Assembly (NCBI RefSeq): GCF_000931935.2
Contig: NZ_AZAC01000010.1
Coordinates: 102,001-166,000, forward strand
Length of the DNA: 64,000 nt
Direction: 5' to 3'
DNA from: Dethiosulfatarculus sandiegensis
GTDB taxonomy: Bacteria; Desulfobacterota; Desulfarculia; Desulfarculales; Desulfarculaceae
Of the stretch, positions 9,034-17,985 are shown in pieces. The position numbers were made by a program, and so were the translations under genes. The notes under the pieces were generated by a model, which made no database searches, had not been told where the DNA came from, and saw nothing but the letters and a program-made list of their open reading frames with translations. Every line of letters begins with the position of its first letter. Positions within the stretch are counted from its first letter, which is position 1.

Positions 9034-9062
9034 TTGACAGTCATGTCGACACAATGTAATTA
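9034..9062 (+). promoter_or_regulatory. Promoter of the vsr-dcm-DUF4928 operon
   Basis: TTGACA at 9034-9039, exactly 17 bases, then TAATTA at 9057-9062. This is one of the best sigma-70 matches in the window. The spacer contains the palindrome TGTCGACA (9045-9052), a possible site for a regulator or for methylation-based autoregulation. Transcription would begin near 9069, which favours the GTG at 9084 as the vsr start. Confidence 0.65.
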
Positions 9063-9083
9063 ACCACCATATTGGGAGGAAGT

Positions 9084-9506
9084 GTGGCTGATAACTTGAC
9101 CCAAAAACAGCGTAAACTAACCATGCAGCGGGTCAAAAGTAAAGACACCTCTCCCGAGATGAAGGTTCGCCGGCTGATCCATGGGATGGGCTATAGATAT
9201 CGGCTACATTGTAAGGAATTGCCAGGGAAACCAGACTTGGTGTTTCCAAGACTAAAGAAGATCATTTTTGTACATGGCTGCTTTTGGCACAGACATAACG
9301 GGTGCAAGTACGCTAAAATCCCGCAAACAAACCAAGATTATTGGTTGCCTAAATTAGCTGGTAATGAAACCAGGGACCTCACAAACCAAAAGAAGTTGTG
9401 TGATTTAGGATGGTCGGTTCTAATAGTGTGGGAGTGTCAGACTAAAGATACAGCTAGCCTAACTGAAATTTTAAGAGAATTTCTTGAAGAAAAAATAAAT
9501 GGCTGA
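9084..9506 (+). CDS. vsr: Very short patch repair endonuclease Vsr
   Basis: Nicks DNA next to T:G mismatches created when 5-methylcytosine deaminates, so it protects sites methylated by the neighbouring enzyme. About 140 residues, the usual Vsr length. Diagnostic blocks are the N-terminal QRVKSKDTSPEMKVRRLIH, LPGKPDLVFPRLKKIIFVHG with the catalytic Asp, CFWHRHNGC with zinc/metal ligands, and the late VLIVWECQ. The GTG at 9084 is preceded by GGGAGGA; the upstream TTG at 9072 would overlap that site. The 3' end overlaps the methyltransferase start by eight bases. Confidence 0.93.
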   Translation: MADNLTQKQRKLTMQRVKSKDTSPEMKVRRLIHGMGYRYRLHCKELPGKPDLVFPRLKKIIFVHGCFWHRHNGCKYAKIPQTNQDYWLPKLAGNETRDLTNQKKLCDLGWSVLIVWECQTKDTASLTEILREFLEEKING

Positions 9507-10659
9507 TCAGTCGCAACAACTTGGGTTTTATGAGTTTTTCGCTGGAGGTGGCATGGCCCGCCTTGGCTTGGGTGAAAAATGGCAGTGCTTGCTGGCAAAT
9601 GAAATTTGTCCCAAAAAAGCTAGGTCCTACCGGGTCAACCATACTAATCATAAATCCCTGGTGGTCGATGACGTAGCCAATTTGCACCTGAATCAATTAC
9701 CTCCCGGTGCTCAGCTGGCCTGGGCTTCTTTTCCCTGTCAAGATTTATCCCTGGCTGGCAATTATGCGGGGTTAAAAGGGGAGCGTAGCAGCACATTCTG
9801 GCCTTTTATGGAGCATGTCAGAAATTTGGTTGCTGATGGCAGGCCTTTACCAGTGATTGTTCTAGAAAATGTCGTAGGTGCCTTAATCTCTAACAAAGGC
9901 GCAGATTTCGAAGCTATACTCCAAGCATTGGCAGATGAAGGCTATTTAGTGGGTCCGCTTGTCATCAATGCGATTCATTTTGTCCCTCAGTCAAGGCCCA
10001 GGTTGTTCATTGTTGCTGTTTTACGGGACAACCCAGAGGTAACTCGTTTAAGAGCCAATGGGCCTCACCCCGTCTGGCATCCAAAGCAGGTAGTGCGCGC
10101 CTATGATTTGCTCCGAGCTACATTGAAGGATTTTTGGGTTTGGTGGAGCCTGCCCGATCCCCCTCAAGCAAATCATCACCTTGAAGACCTAATTGAAGTG
10201 ATGCCTGATGGCGTTCGTTGGCACTCTGCTAAGGAAACCGAACGGTTGCTTTCTATGATGTCTGAGGGCAACCTTAAGAAAGTACACATGGCCAAGAGGC
10301 TGGGTAAGTTGACCGTGGGCACCATTTATAAAAGGACCCGACGTGATAACGAAGGTAAAAGGGTCCAAAGAGCGGAGATCAGGTTTGACCAAATCAGTGG
10401 TTGCCTGCGGACTCCCGCTGGCGGATCCAGCAGACAGATAATTATGCTGGTTAAAGGCAATGAAATTCGCTCGAGGTTGATTTCTCCGCGCGAAGCGGCC
10501 CGGTTGATGGGGCTTGCTGATAATTTTATACTGCCTGAGCGCTATAATGAAGCATATCATCTTTTGGGGGACGGTTTGGTTGTGCCGGTAGTGTCTTGGC
10601 TTGAAAAAAACCTGCTGAATCAACTGGCCGCCCAAAGCCTTCTTTCCCAGGCTGCTTGA
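9499..10659 (+). CDS. DNA (cytosine-5-)-methyltransferase
   Basis: 386 residues with C5-methyltransferase motifs in order: I (FYEFFAGGGMARLGLG, SAM binding), IV (ASFPCQDLSLAG, catalytic Cys80), VI (LENVVG, Glu123), VIII (QSRPRLFIVA) and IX/X (RLMGLADNF with HLLGDGLVVPVV). The target recognition region is between about residues 185 and 300; its specificity cannot be read. It overlaps vsr and is followed 27 bases later by the DUF4928 gene, forming one operon. Vsr beside it implies that the methylated site is prone to C-to-T loss. Confidence 0.93.
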   Translation: MADQSQQLGFYEFFAGGGMARLGLGEKWQCLLANEICPKKARSYRVNHTNHKSLVVDDVANLHLNQLPPGAQLAWASFPCQDLSLAGNYAGLKGERSSTFWPFMEHVRNLVADGRPLPVIVLENVVGALISNKGADFEAILQALADEGYLVGPLVINAIHFVPQSRPRLFIVAVLRDNPEVTRLRANGPHPVWHPKQVVRAYDLLRATLKDFWVWWSLPDPPQANHHLEDLIEVMPDGVRWHSAKETERLLSMMSEGNLKKVHMAKRLGKLTVGTIYKRTRRDNEGKRVQRAEIRFDQISGCLRTPAGGSSRQIIMLVKGNEIRSRLISPREAARLMGLADNFILPERYNEAYHLLGDGLVVPVVSWLEKNLLNQLAAQSLLSQAA

Positions 10660-10686
10660 TAACTACATTTTTAAGTTGAGTTGGTG

Positions 10687-11616
10687 ATGGACAATACTCT
10701 ATTAAAGTTGGAGCAGTTGCGCGATCGGGAGAAAATGCGTAGCAAAGGGCCGCTTTGCGTCGCCTTGCATGTAACCAGGGTGGCCATTGAAAGAGGCTTA
10801 CCTATTGATGTTGACCAGCAGTTTACTTCAGGCGGTGGCCAAATTAAAGGTCTGGGCAAGGGCAGGGTGCAGTCCATTCTCAAAGGATATGGTATCACTC
10901 GCGTGTTGGCTGCGGAAGGTGGACGCACTAGTCGCGGCAGCATCGGCATCATGAAGTCCTATGTAGCCTTTTTAAACGAACTCAACAAAGTAGGACCTGT
11001 TGATCTTAATGTAATTGAAAGCTGGTGGGTTGAGCAGGTAAAGGTTTTTTTTGCCTCAAAGCCCTTCAAGCTCAAATATGATACCGCAAAATCTTACCGG
11101 GCCATCATCTCCGATCTGTTGACCCAAGCTGAGCGTAGACAAAACCAGGGCAGCGGTACCATGTGGGTTGGAACTTTGTTGCAGCACCTTGTGGGAGCTA
11201 AAATCGATAGCCTACTTGGTAAAGGTGAGGTGCAGCATCACGGGGCCTCAGTGGCGGATTCTCCAACAGGCAGACCCGGCGATTTTTTAATAGACGATAT
11301 TTCTATTCACGTAACCGCTGCTCCTGGAGAGGTTTTGATCAGGAAATGTGCCGACAATATCAACTCCAACTTCAGGCCAGTAATAATAACCTTGCCCAAG
11401 AAAATCACAGTAGCCGAAGAGCTGGCCGCTCAAAATGGTTTAGAAAATCGAATAGACGTTTTTGATATTGAACAATTTTTGGCTGCAAATGTTTATGAAC
11501 TTAGCCGTTTTAGTCGGGCGAATCGAAAGGTTACCATCAAGGAGATAGTAGAAAACTACAATCATATTGTTACGGAATGTGAGTCTGATCCCGGGCTTAA
11601 AATTGATTTTGCGTAG
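10687..11616 (+). CDS. DUF4928-family protein, candidate restriction endonuclease
   Basis: 309 residues from ATG 10687 (in-frame TTG/GTG codons lie just upstream; no strong ribosome site). I recognise it as DUF4928-like from the block around GKGRVQSILKGYGITRVLAAEGGRTSRGSIGIM. The middle section, about residues 197-215, reads PGDFLIDDISIHVTAAPGE, which resembles a PD-(D/E)xK nuclease core in which the ExK position is IHVT. Being the last gene of a Vsr/C5-methyltransferase operon, it is probably the cognate restriction enzyme. That role is inference; no activity can be read directly. Confidence 0.6.
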   Translation: MDNTLLKLEQLRDREKMRSKGPLCVALHVTRVAIERGLPIDVDQQFTSGGGQIKGLGKGRVQSILKGYGITRVLAAEGGRTSRGSIGIMKSYVAFLNELNKVGPVDLNVIESWWVEQVKVFFASKPFKLKYDTAKSYRAIISDLLTQAERRQNQGSGTMWVGTLLQHLVGAKIDSLLGKGEVQHHGASVADSPTGRPGDFLIDDISIHVTAAPGEVLIRKCADNINSNFRPVIITLPKKITVAEELAAQNGLENRIDVFDIEQFLAANVYELSRFSRANRKVTIKEIVENYNHIVTECESDPGLKIDFA

Positions 11617-11868
11617 AGTGGAGAAGTGTCTTCAGATTACCATTAGTTGAGACTCAAGAGGTTCACCACAGCGGGAAAATATTCCACACCACCCTTCTCG
11701 CCCCCAAACGCAGCCCGATGCATTTCAAATTATTCTGGGAGCCCTTAGCAACAGCCAGCTAAATCGCGAGTTTTTTAACAGTCGTTAAAATTAGTTTCCT
11801 TTTGCAAAACCATTAAGTTTTAAGCGAGATTTGAAAAAGTCGAAAAGGAGTTTATTGGAGGATTACAA
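11617..11868. other. Intergenic region at right edge of the restriction-modification island
   Basis: About 250 bases between the convergent DUF4928 gene and the lon terminator. AT-rich toward the right. No open frame with a ribosome site, no hairpin with a T-run after the DUF4928 stop, and no integration repeat recognisable by eye. Confidence 0.4.
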
Positions 11869-11899
11869 AGCGCCGGAGGCGATAAAGCCGTCCGGCGCT
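11869..11899 (-). terminator. Hairpin terminator after lon
   Basis: AGCGCCGGA (11869-11877) pairs with TCCGGCGCT (11891-11899), extended by an inner GGC/GCC. On the minus strand it lies about 25 bases after the lon stop and is followed by TTTGTAAT, a weak T-run. Confidence 0.6.
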
Positions 11900-11924
11900 G
11901 TTACTGGATCTGGGATGTTAAGGG

Positions 11925-14357
11925 TTATTTATTTGATTTGGGCTTGACCAGCGCCCTTTTAACCACCTGGTCCATGCGTTCGGCAAAATAAAACTCCATG
12001 GAGTTTTTCACCGCCTTTGGCACGTCGGCTAAGTCTCTCTCGTTTTGCTTGGGCAAGATAACCTTTTTTATACCTGCCCTGTGGGCGGCCAAAATTTTTT
12101 CCTTGATTCCGCCCACCGGCAAGACCATGCCCCGCAAGGTGATTTCACCGGTCATGGCCATTTCCGGGTCAACGCTTCTGTTGGTTAAAAGGCTCACCAG
12201 GGCGGTTAACATGGTCACTCCGGCGGAGGGCCCGTCTTTGGGGATGGCCCCGGCCGGCACGTGGATGTGCAAGTCGTTTTCCTTGTGAAAATCCGGGTCA
12301 ACCTTGAGCAGATCGGCATTGGCGCGTACATAGGACACCGCCGCCAGGGCGGATTCCTTCATAACGTCACCCAACTGGCCGGTAAGCACCAGGCCGCCCT
12401 TACCAGGCATGGCGCTCGCCTCGATAAACAGGATGTCACCTCCGGTGGGGGTCCAGGCCAAACCGGTGGCCACCCCGGGCACAGAGGTTCTAAGCGCGGT
12501 GTCCGGCGTTATTTTCTCGGGCCCTAAAACGGCGTTTATTTTTTTAACCCCAACGGAAACCCTCTCGGCCTCGCCTTCGGCAATGGTTCTGGCTGCATAG
12601 CGGCAGATGGAGCCGATTTCCCTTTCCAGGTTTCTGACTCCGGCCTCCCTGGTATAACGCTCGATAACTTTGGTGACGGCAGCGTCTGTTATGCTGAAAT
12701 CACTACCGGTCAAGCCGTGTTCTTTTCTCTGCCGCGGCACCAGGTAGCGTTTGGCAATTTTCAATTTTTCATTTGCCGTGTACCCCGGCAGATGAAGGAT
12801 TTCCATGCGGTCGCGCAAGGGCGCGGGAATGGTGTCCAGTACGTTGGCGGTGGCTATGAACATTACCTTGGAAAGGTCAAAGGTCACATCCAGGTAGTGG
12901 TCGCTGAAACTGAAGTTCTGTTCTGGGTCCAGCACTTCCAAAAGGGCGCTGGTGGGGTCGCCCCTGAAGTCGGCGCCCACCTTGTCAACCTCGTCCAGCA
13001 TAAAGACCGGGTTGGCTGTGCCCGCCCTGCGTAAGGACTGGATGATCCGGCCGGGCAGGGCCCCCACATAGGTGCGGCGGTGTCCCCTTATCTCCGCCTC
13101 GTCCCTCACTCCGCCAAGGGAGATGCGTACAAACTCCCGGCCCATGGCCCTGGCGATTGAGCGGCCCAGGGAGGTTTTGCCCACTCCGGGAGGACCTGCC
13201 AGACACAAGATGGGGCCTTTCATGTCCGGGTTGAGCTTGCGCACGGCCAGATATTCCAGGATTCGCTTTTTAACCTTTTCCAGCCCATGGTGGTCCGCCT
13301 CCAGGATGGCTCGGGCATTTTTTATATCCAGCTGGTCTTCGGAATATTCCTCCCAGGGAAGGGAGGCGAGCCAGTCAAGATAGGTGGTTATCACATGGTA
13401 TTCACTGGAAGAAGGGTGCATGTTGGCCAGGCGTTTCAACTCCCTGTCAGCCTCCTGGCGGGCCTGTTCGGTGAGTTTCTTCTCATCCAGCCTGCGTCTG
13501 AACTCCTCCACTTCGCTTTGGGTTTCGTCCGCTTCCTCGCCGAGTTCCTTTTGAATGGCCTTGAGCTGCTGCCTGAGATAGTATTCCCTTTGGGTCTTGT
13601 CCAGACCTTCCTTGACCTGATTCTGAAGCTTGGACCCAAGCTCCAGCACCTGAATCTCCCGGTTGACAAACTCACGGATCATGTGCAGGCGTTCTTTTAC
13701 GTCCAAGGCGGCCAGCACACCCTGCCTTTCTTCCGGACTCATGCTGAGAATGGTGGAGACCATGTCACAGAGCGCTCCGGGTTCGGGAACGCTGGTGATC
13801 AAAGATTCCATTTCCTCCGGCAGGTTGGGGGACAATTTAACCACCTTGCGCAACTCGGAGCGCAGGTTGCTCATAAGGGCCTTGGTTTCAACGTCATCTA
13901 CGTGTGTCTCAGGCGCCATCTCCACCCTGGCCTTGATAAAGGGCTCCAGGCTTACGAAATCGCCTGTGTGAAAACGGGTCAGCCCCTGGATAACCAGACT
14001 TAAGTCCCCGTTTTCAGATGTTATCATCCTGAGAACCTGGGCAGCCACGCCGGTTTTGTGAAACATGTCCCTGGTCTCTGGGCCATCCGGAGTGGCCGGT
14101 TCCTCTTTGTAGGCTAAAAAGCCGACCAGCTTGTTGGTGTTGACAACCTCGTCCACCAGCTCACGGTGCTTTTTACCTTCCAGCACCACAGGTATGACCA
14201 TCCTGGGAAACAGGTTGACCTGGGTGACCGGTACGATCGGCAAGGTGGCGGGCAGGGCCGTGCCGCGTCTTTCCCGGGACTGTTCATCAAGCTCCGGCAG
14301 GCCGATATTGACTTCTATAGGGCCGTCAGGCCTTAGAATGCGATACTGATCGCTCAT
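11925..14357 (-). CDS. lon: ATP-dependent protease Lon
   Basis: About 810 residues from ATG 14357 (AAGGA seven bases upstream), the full Lon length. The N-terminal substrate-binding domain begins near LPIVPVTQVNLFPRMVIPVV. The AAA+ module has Walker A GPPGVGKTSLG and Walker B FMLDEVDKVG. The protease domain has catalytic Ser in PKDGPSAGVTM and the Lys in GGIKEKILAAHRAG. Lon degrades misfolded and regulatory proteins in the cytoplasm. It is followed on the same strand by nothing and preceded by hsp20 with a gap of about 40 bases, so the two are probably one heat-shock transcription unit, divergent from dnaK. Confidence 0.97.
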   Translation of the reverse strand: MSDQYRILRPDGPIEVNIGLPELDEQSRERRGTALPATLPIVPVTQVNLFPRMVIPVVLEGKKHRELVDEVVNTNKLVGFLAYKEEPATPDGPETRDMFHKTGVAAQVLRMITSENGDLSLVIQGLTRFHTGDFVSLEPFIKARVEMAPETHVDDVETKALMSNLRSELRKVVKLSPNLPEEMESLITSVPEPGALCDMVSTILSMSPEERQGVLAALDVKERLHMIREFVNREIQVLELGSKLQNQVKEGLDKTQREYYLRQQLKAIQKELGEEADETQSEVEEFRRRLDEKKLTEQARQEADRELKRLANMHPSSSEYHVITTYLDWLASLPWEEYSEDQLDIKNARAILEADHHGLEKVKKRILEYLAVRKLNPDMKGPILCLAGPPGVGKTSLGRSIARAMGREFVRISLGGVRDEAEIRGHRRTYVGALPGRIIQSLRRAGTANPVFMLDEVDKVGADFRGDPTSALLEVLDPEQNFSFSDHYLDVTFDLSKVMFIATANVLDTIPAPLRDRMEILHLPGYTANEKLKIAKRYLVPRQRKEHGLTGSDFSITDAAVTKVIERYTREAGVRNLEREIGSICRYAARTIAEGEAERVSVGVKKINAVLGPEKITPDTALRTSVPGVATGLAWTPTGGDILFIEASAMPGKGGLVLTGQLGDVMKESALAAVSYVRANADLLKVDPDFHKENDLHIHVPAGAIPKDGPSAGVTMLTALVSLLTNRSVDPEMAMTGEITLRGMVLPVGGIKEKILAAHRAGIKKVILPKQNERDLADVPKAVKNSMEFYFAERMDQVVKRALVKPKSNK

Positions 14358-14398
14358 TACCATATCCTTTCTGAATACCCCTTGGCTTGAGGCCCTGA

Positions 14399-14797
14399 TT
14401 ATTTTGATTCCTCTTTGGGCAGGAATATGTAAAGAAGGCCGTCTTCCATCTGAGCCTGGACCTTTTCCGGGATAAAGCGCGGGGTTATCCGGAAGGAGCG
14501 GACAAAAGTTCCTGATTCAATCTCCATGCGGTGAAAACGGGCGCCTCCTGAACAACAGGTGGGCTCCCTCCTGCCGTAAAGCCTCACCACATTGTCGTCT
14601 AAGATCACCTGCACCTGGTCTTTATTGACTCCGGCCAGCTCGGCCACAATGACCACTTGATCCGGAGTTTCATAAATGTCCACCGCAGGCGACCAGGAAC
14701 CCTGGTCTGATTGGTCATAAAGAGCTATGCGCTCCAGCATGCGGCGCATGCGTCCACTTATCAGATCACCGGATGAAAAACGTATAATCATGCTCAT
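14399..14797 (-). CDS. Small heat-shock protein, Hsp20/alpha-crystallin family
   Basis: 132 residues from ATG 14797, chosen for the GGAGG six to seven bases upstream; the frame can extend to 14857 but those residues are not family-like. The alpha-crystallin domain runs from DIYETPDQVVIVAELAGV to the end, with the typical sHsp hydrophobic tail IFLPKEESK. It holds unfolding proteins for refolding by DnaK/ClpB, both encoded in this window. A CCSG segment (CCSGG) sits in the middle of the domain, an uncommon Cys pair. Confidence 0.92.
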   Translation of the reverse strand: MSMIIRFSSGDLISGRMRRMLERIALYDQSDQGSWSPAVDIYETPDQVVIVAELAGVNKDQVQVILDDNVVRLYGRREPTCCSGGARFHRMEIESGTFVRSFRITPRFIPEKVQAQMEDGLLYIFLPKEESK

Positions 14798-14857
14798 AAG
14801 GGTCCTCCGCAGAAAAACAATCGGACTTAAGCGATAAGGTAAGTCCGCTCTTGCCAA

Positions 14858-15014
14858 AAAAAAACCCCCCTCATTAAAAACCCCTACTTGACTTGGTGAT
14901 GGGCGTACTTACCTTTGGATTGTATGGAAATTTCGGAAAAAACCTTTTTTCTTATACAAAAGTCTATTAAGTAACGCATGGCTGGAGACAGCCCGAAAAT
15001 ATAGGAGGGTAATT
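14858..15014. promoter_or_regulatory. Divergent regulatory region between hsp20-lon and dnaK
   Basis: 157 bases that must carry promoters for both directions. TTGACT at 14888-14893 could be a -35 for dnaK but no good -10 is spaced to it. I looked for a CIRCE inverted repeat (TTAGCACTC/GAGTGCTAA) and for the sigma-32 CCCCAT box and found neither. Confidence 0.35.
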
Positions 15015-16919
15015 ATGGCGGACAATCAAAGAATCATCGGTATCGACTTGGGCACCACCAACTCGGTTGTGGCGATCATGGAAGGTTCTGAAGCAAAGGT
15101 TCTCACCAACGAGGAGGGAAGCAGAACCACTCCCAGTGTGGCCGCTATAACGGATAAGGGTGAGCGTTTGGTCGGCGCCGCCGCCAAGAGGCAGGCCGTG
15201 ACCAACCCCGCCAATACGGTTTATTCCATCAAGCGTTTCATGGGGAGACGCAAGGCCGAGGTCGCCGAAGAGGAATCTCAGGTGCCTTATGAAGTGGTGG
15301 GTGATGATTTGGTCAAGGTGCGGATCAGGGGCAAGGATTACACCCCGCCCGAGATAAGCGCCATGACTTTGAGCAAGCTCAAAAAGGCGGCTGAGGATTA
15401 TCTCGGAGAAAAGGTGGAGAGTGCTGTTATCACAGTGCCCGCTTATTTCAATGATGCCCAGCGCCAGGCCACCAAGGATGCGGGCAAGATCGCGGGGCTC
15501 AAGGTGGAGCGCATCATAAACGAGCCCACTGCCGCAGCCCTGGCTTACGGCCTGGATAAAAAGACCAATGAAACCATAGCGGTTTACGACTTTGGCGGCG
15601 GCACCTTTGATATTTCGGTGCTTGAAGTCGGCGAAGGAGTGGTTGAGGTAAAGGCCACTAACGGTGACACCCATCTGGGCGGCGACAACCTGGACCAGCG
15701 GGTGATCGAGTGGCTGGTGGAGGAATTTAAAAAGGATCAGGGCGTGGATTTGAGCAAGGACCCCATGGCCCTGCAGAGGCTGCGCGAGGCCGCGGAAAAG
15801 GCCAAGATGGAACTCTCCGGCGCCATGGAGACGGACGTCAACCTGCCTTTCATCACTGCGGATCAAAATGGGCCCAAGCACCTGAACCTGAAGCTGAGCC
15901 GAGCCAAGTTCGAGGCCTTGGTGGAAGCTGAACTTAAGCGCACCCTGAAACCCTGCGAGCAGGCTTTGAAGGATGCCGGTATTGACAAGGGTCAGGTTGA
16001 TGAAGTGGTGCTGGTCGGTGGCTCCACCAGGATTCCCAAGGTGCAGGAGCTGGTAAAGGAATTCTTTGGCAAGGAGCCACACAAGGGCGTCAACCCGGAT
16101 GAAGTGGTTGCCATGGGCGCAGCCATTCAGGGCGGCGTGCTCGGTGGCCAGGTGAATGACGTCTTGCTTCTGGATGTGACCCCGCTTTCCCTGGGTATCG
16201 AGACCTTGGGTGGAGTCATGACCACTTTGATAGAGAGAAACACCACCATCCCGGCCAAGAAGAGCGAGGTGTTTTCCACTGCGGCGGATAACCAGCCCAG
16301 TGTGGATATCCACGTGCTGCAAGGTGAAAGGGAATTTGCCAAGGACAACCGGACCCTGGGACAGTTCCAGTTAACCGGTTTACCGGCGGCCCCCAGGGGA
16401 GTGCCCCAGATCGAGGTGACTTTTGATATAGATGCCAATGGTATTGTCCATGTCAGCGCCAAGGATATGGCCACCGGCAAGGAGCAGTCCATTGAGATCA
16501 AGGCCACCGGCGGTTTGAGTGATGAGGATGTGGAGCGCATGGTGGGTGACGCCAAGCGTTTTGAGGCCGAGGACAGTGAACGCAGAAAGACCGTGGAATC
16601 CAAGAACCGTCTTGATTCCTTGATTTATCAGACTGAGAAGCTTTTGAACGAGAATAAGGAAAAGCTCGACGCCTCAACCCTGGGCGCCATGGAGACTTCT
16701 CTGGAACAGGCCAAAAAGGCCCTGGAAGGCGGAGAAAGAGCCGCCATGGACAGCGCCTTTGAAGCTCTGCAGAACGCCAGCCACGCCATGGCCCAATCCA
16801 TGTACCAGGCCGGTCAGGCGGGCGGGGACCAGGGAGCCGGGCCGCAACCCGGAGGCCAGTCGGCAGGGTCAGCCAAACCGGATGATGATGTAGTGGATGC
16901 CGAGTTTACTGAGCAATAA
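15015..16919 (+). CDS. dnaK: Chaperone protein DnaK (Hsp70)
   Basis: 634 residues, standard for bacterial DnaK. The ATPase domain opens with [18 protein letters not shown] and includes [17 protein letters not shown] and [13 protein letters not shown]. The substrate domain begins around [17 protein letters not shown], and the C-terminal disordered tail ends with the acidic [12 protein letters not shown] motif. The start has AGGAGG upstream. It refolds proteins together with DnaJ/GrpE, neither of which is adjacent. A strong terminator follows, so it is probably monocistronic. Confidence 0.98.
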   Translation: MADNQRIIGIDLGTTNSVVAIMEGSEAKVLTNEEGSRTTPSVAAITDKGERLVGAAAKRQAVTNPANTVYSIKRFMGRRKAEVAEEESQVPYEVVGDDLVKVRIRGKDYTPPEISAMTLSKLKKAAEDYLGEKVESAVITVPAYFNDAQRQATKDAGKIAGLKVERIINEPTAAALAYGLDKKTNETIAVYDFGGGTFDISVLEVGEGVVEVKATNGDTHLGGDNLDQRVIEWLVEEFKKDQGVDLSKDPMALQRLREAAEKAKMELSGAMETDVNLPFITADQNGPKHLNLKLSRAKFEALVEAELKRTLKPCEQALKDAGIDKGQVDEVVLVGGSTRIPKVQELVKEFFGKEPHKGVNPDEVVAMGAAIQGGVLGGQVNDVLLLDVTPLSLGIETLGGVMTTLIERNTTIPAKKSEVFSTAADNQPSVDIHVLQGEREFAKDNRTLGQFQLTGLPAAPRGVPQIEVTFDIDANGIVHVSAKDMATGKEQSIEIKATGGLSDEDVERMVGDAKRFEAEDSERRKTVESKNRLDSLIYQTEKLLNENKEKLDASTLGAMETSLEQAKKALEGGERAAMDSAFEALQNASHAMAQSMYQAGQAGGDQGAGPQPGGQSAGSAKPDDDVVDAEFTEQ

Positions 16920-16940
16920 TTTTCGACCTGTTAAGTTAAA

Positions 16941-16978
16941 AGCCCTGGCCGCCGGAAGGCGGCCAGGGCTTGTTTTTG
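16941..16978 (+). terminator. Rho-independent terminator after dnaK
   Basis: AGCCCTGGCCGCC and GGCGGCCAGGGCT form a perfect 13-bp stem around GGAA, followed by TGTTTTTG. Confidence 0.92.
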
Positions 16979-17001
16979 AGTCAGGCTTCAGTCTCCCCGG
17001 A

Positions 17002-17985
17002 TTAGAACTGAATGGAACACGAGTTTGGGGAATTGTTGCTTGCCCTGGCCAGGGCAAGGTCGATCAGCTTGTTTAAAAAGGCGGGCAGGGGATAGCCTCC
17101 GGCCTTGGCCGCCTTGGGTAAGAGGCTGGTCTCGGTCATGCCCGGAATGGTGTTGGTCTCCAGAATAAAGGGACCGTCTGCCGTAAGGATGAAGTCGCTT
17201 CTGGAGTATCCTTCCAGCTCAAGGGCTTGGTGCGCCCTGATCGCCATATCCTGGATTATGCGAGTCTGTTTTTCATCCAGCTCGGCCGGGCAGATTTCCT
17301 GGCTGGCTCCGGGCAGATATTTGGCGGAAAAGTCAAAAAAAGTATATTTTTCGCTGGGAATTATCTCTATAAGCGGTAAAGGTTCCGGCTCTTGATCACC
17401 CATCACAGCGGCAGTGACTTCTCTGCCGACCAGGAATTTCTCCACCATTACCTGTCTGTCCAGTAGAAAGGCAGCGTTAATGGCAGGCAAAAGTTCTTCT
17501 TTTTTCTTTACTATGGCCACCCCGTAACTGGAACCCTCTGTGGCGGGTTTCACCACCACGGGTAAAGGCACCAATGAGGTGATGTGCTTGATATCCAGAG
17601 GCCGCCCCTTATGAAGGAGGAGATCCGGGGCCACGGGCAGGCCCGCACTTTTAAACAGCACCTTGGACATGGGTTTGTGCATGGCCACGGCGCAGCCCAG
17701 GGGACCGGCGCATTGATAGGGAATACCCAAAAGATCCAGCATTCCCTGAATACGGCCGTCTTCACCGCCTTTGCCGTGCAGCATGATAAGCGCCACATCC
17801 AGTTCGTGGGCGTCTCTCATCAAGCGGGGTATATCCACCGAAGGATCGTAGACCTTTACCCGGTAAATCTTGGGGTTCAGGGCCTGCACCACCGAACGCC
17901 CCGATTTTATGGATACAGAGCGTTCAGAGGAGTCTCCGCCCAAAAGTACAGCCACATTAAGTTTTCTTTCTTGCGGGTTGGTCAT
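17002..17985 (-). CDS. ddl: D-alanine--D-alanine ligase
   Basis: 327 residues, an ATP-grasp enzyme joining two D-Ala for peptidoglycan. Visible signatures: VAVLLGGDSSERSVSIKSG at the N-terminus, LMLHGKGGEDGRIQGMLDL (about residues 67-85), VVKPATEGSSYGV and the metal-binding ETNTIPGMTETSLLP near the C-terminus. The ATG overlaps the stop of the upstream HD gene by four bases, so translation is coupled. The C-terminal tail (ASNNSPNSCSIQF) is slightly longer than typical. Confidence 0.95.
   Translation of the reverse strand: MTNPQERKLNVAVLLGGDSSERSVSIKSGRSVVQALNPKIYRVKVYDPSVDIPRLMRDAHELDVALIMLHGKGGEDGRIQGMLDLLGIPYQCAGPLGCAVAMHKPMSKVLFKSAGLPVAPDLLLHKGRPLDIKHITSLVPLPVVVKPATEGSSYGVAIVKKKEELLPAINAAFLLDRQVMVEKFLVGREVTAAVMGDQEPEPLPLIEIIPSEKYTFFDFSAKYLPGASQEICPAELDEKQTRIIQDMAIRAHQALELEGYSRSDFILTADGPFILETNTIPGMTETSLLPKAAKAGGYPLPAFLNKLIDLALARASNNSPNSCSIQF

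Noticed and set aside
8704-11802. AGTTTCCTTT at 8704-8713 and 11793-11802 as possible attachment repeats around the restriction-modification island
   Set aside because: A 10-base match between regions of this size is expected by chance fairly often, and there is no integrase or tRNA.
13287-14003. 238-codon open frame antisense to lon
   Set aside because: Shadow of the lon reading frame; no recognisable domain or start signal.
14858-15014. CIRCE element or sigma-32 promoter for dnaK/hsp20
   Set aside because: Neither the 9-base inverted repeat nor a CCCCAT box with a matching -35 could be found.
14967-16322. 451-codon open frame antisense to dnaK
   Set aside because: Mirror of the highly biased dnaK codons; low-complexity His/Leu/Gly composition and no ribosome site.
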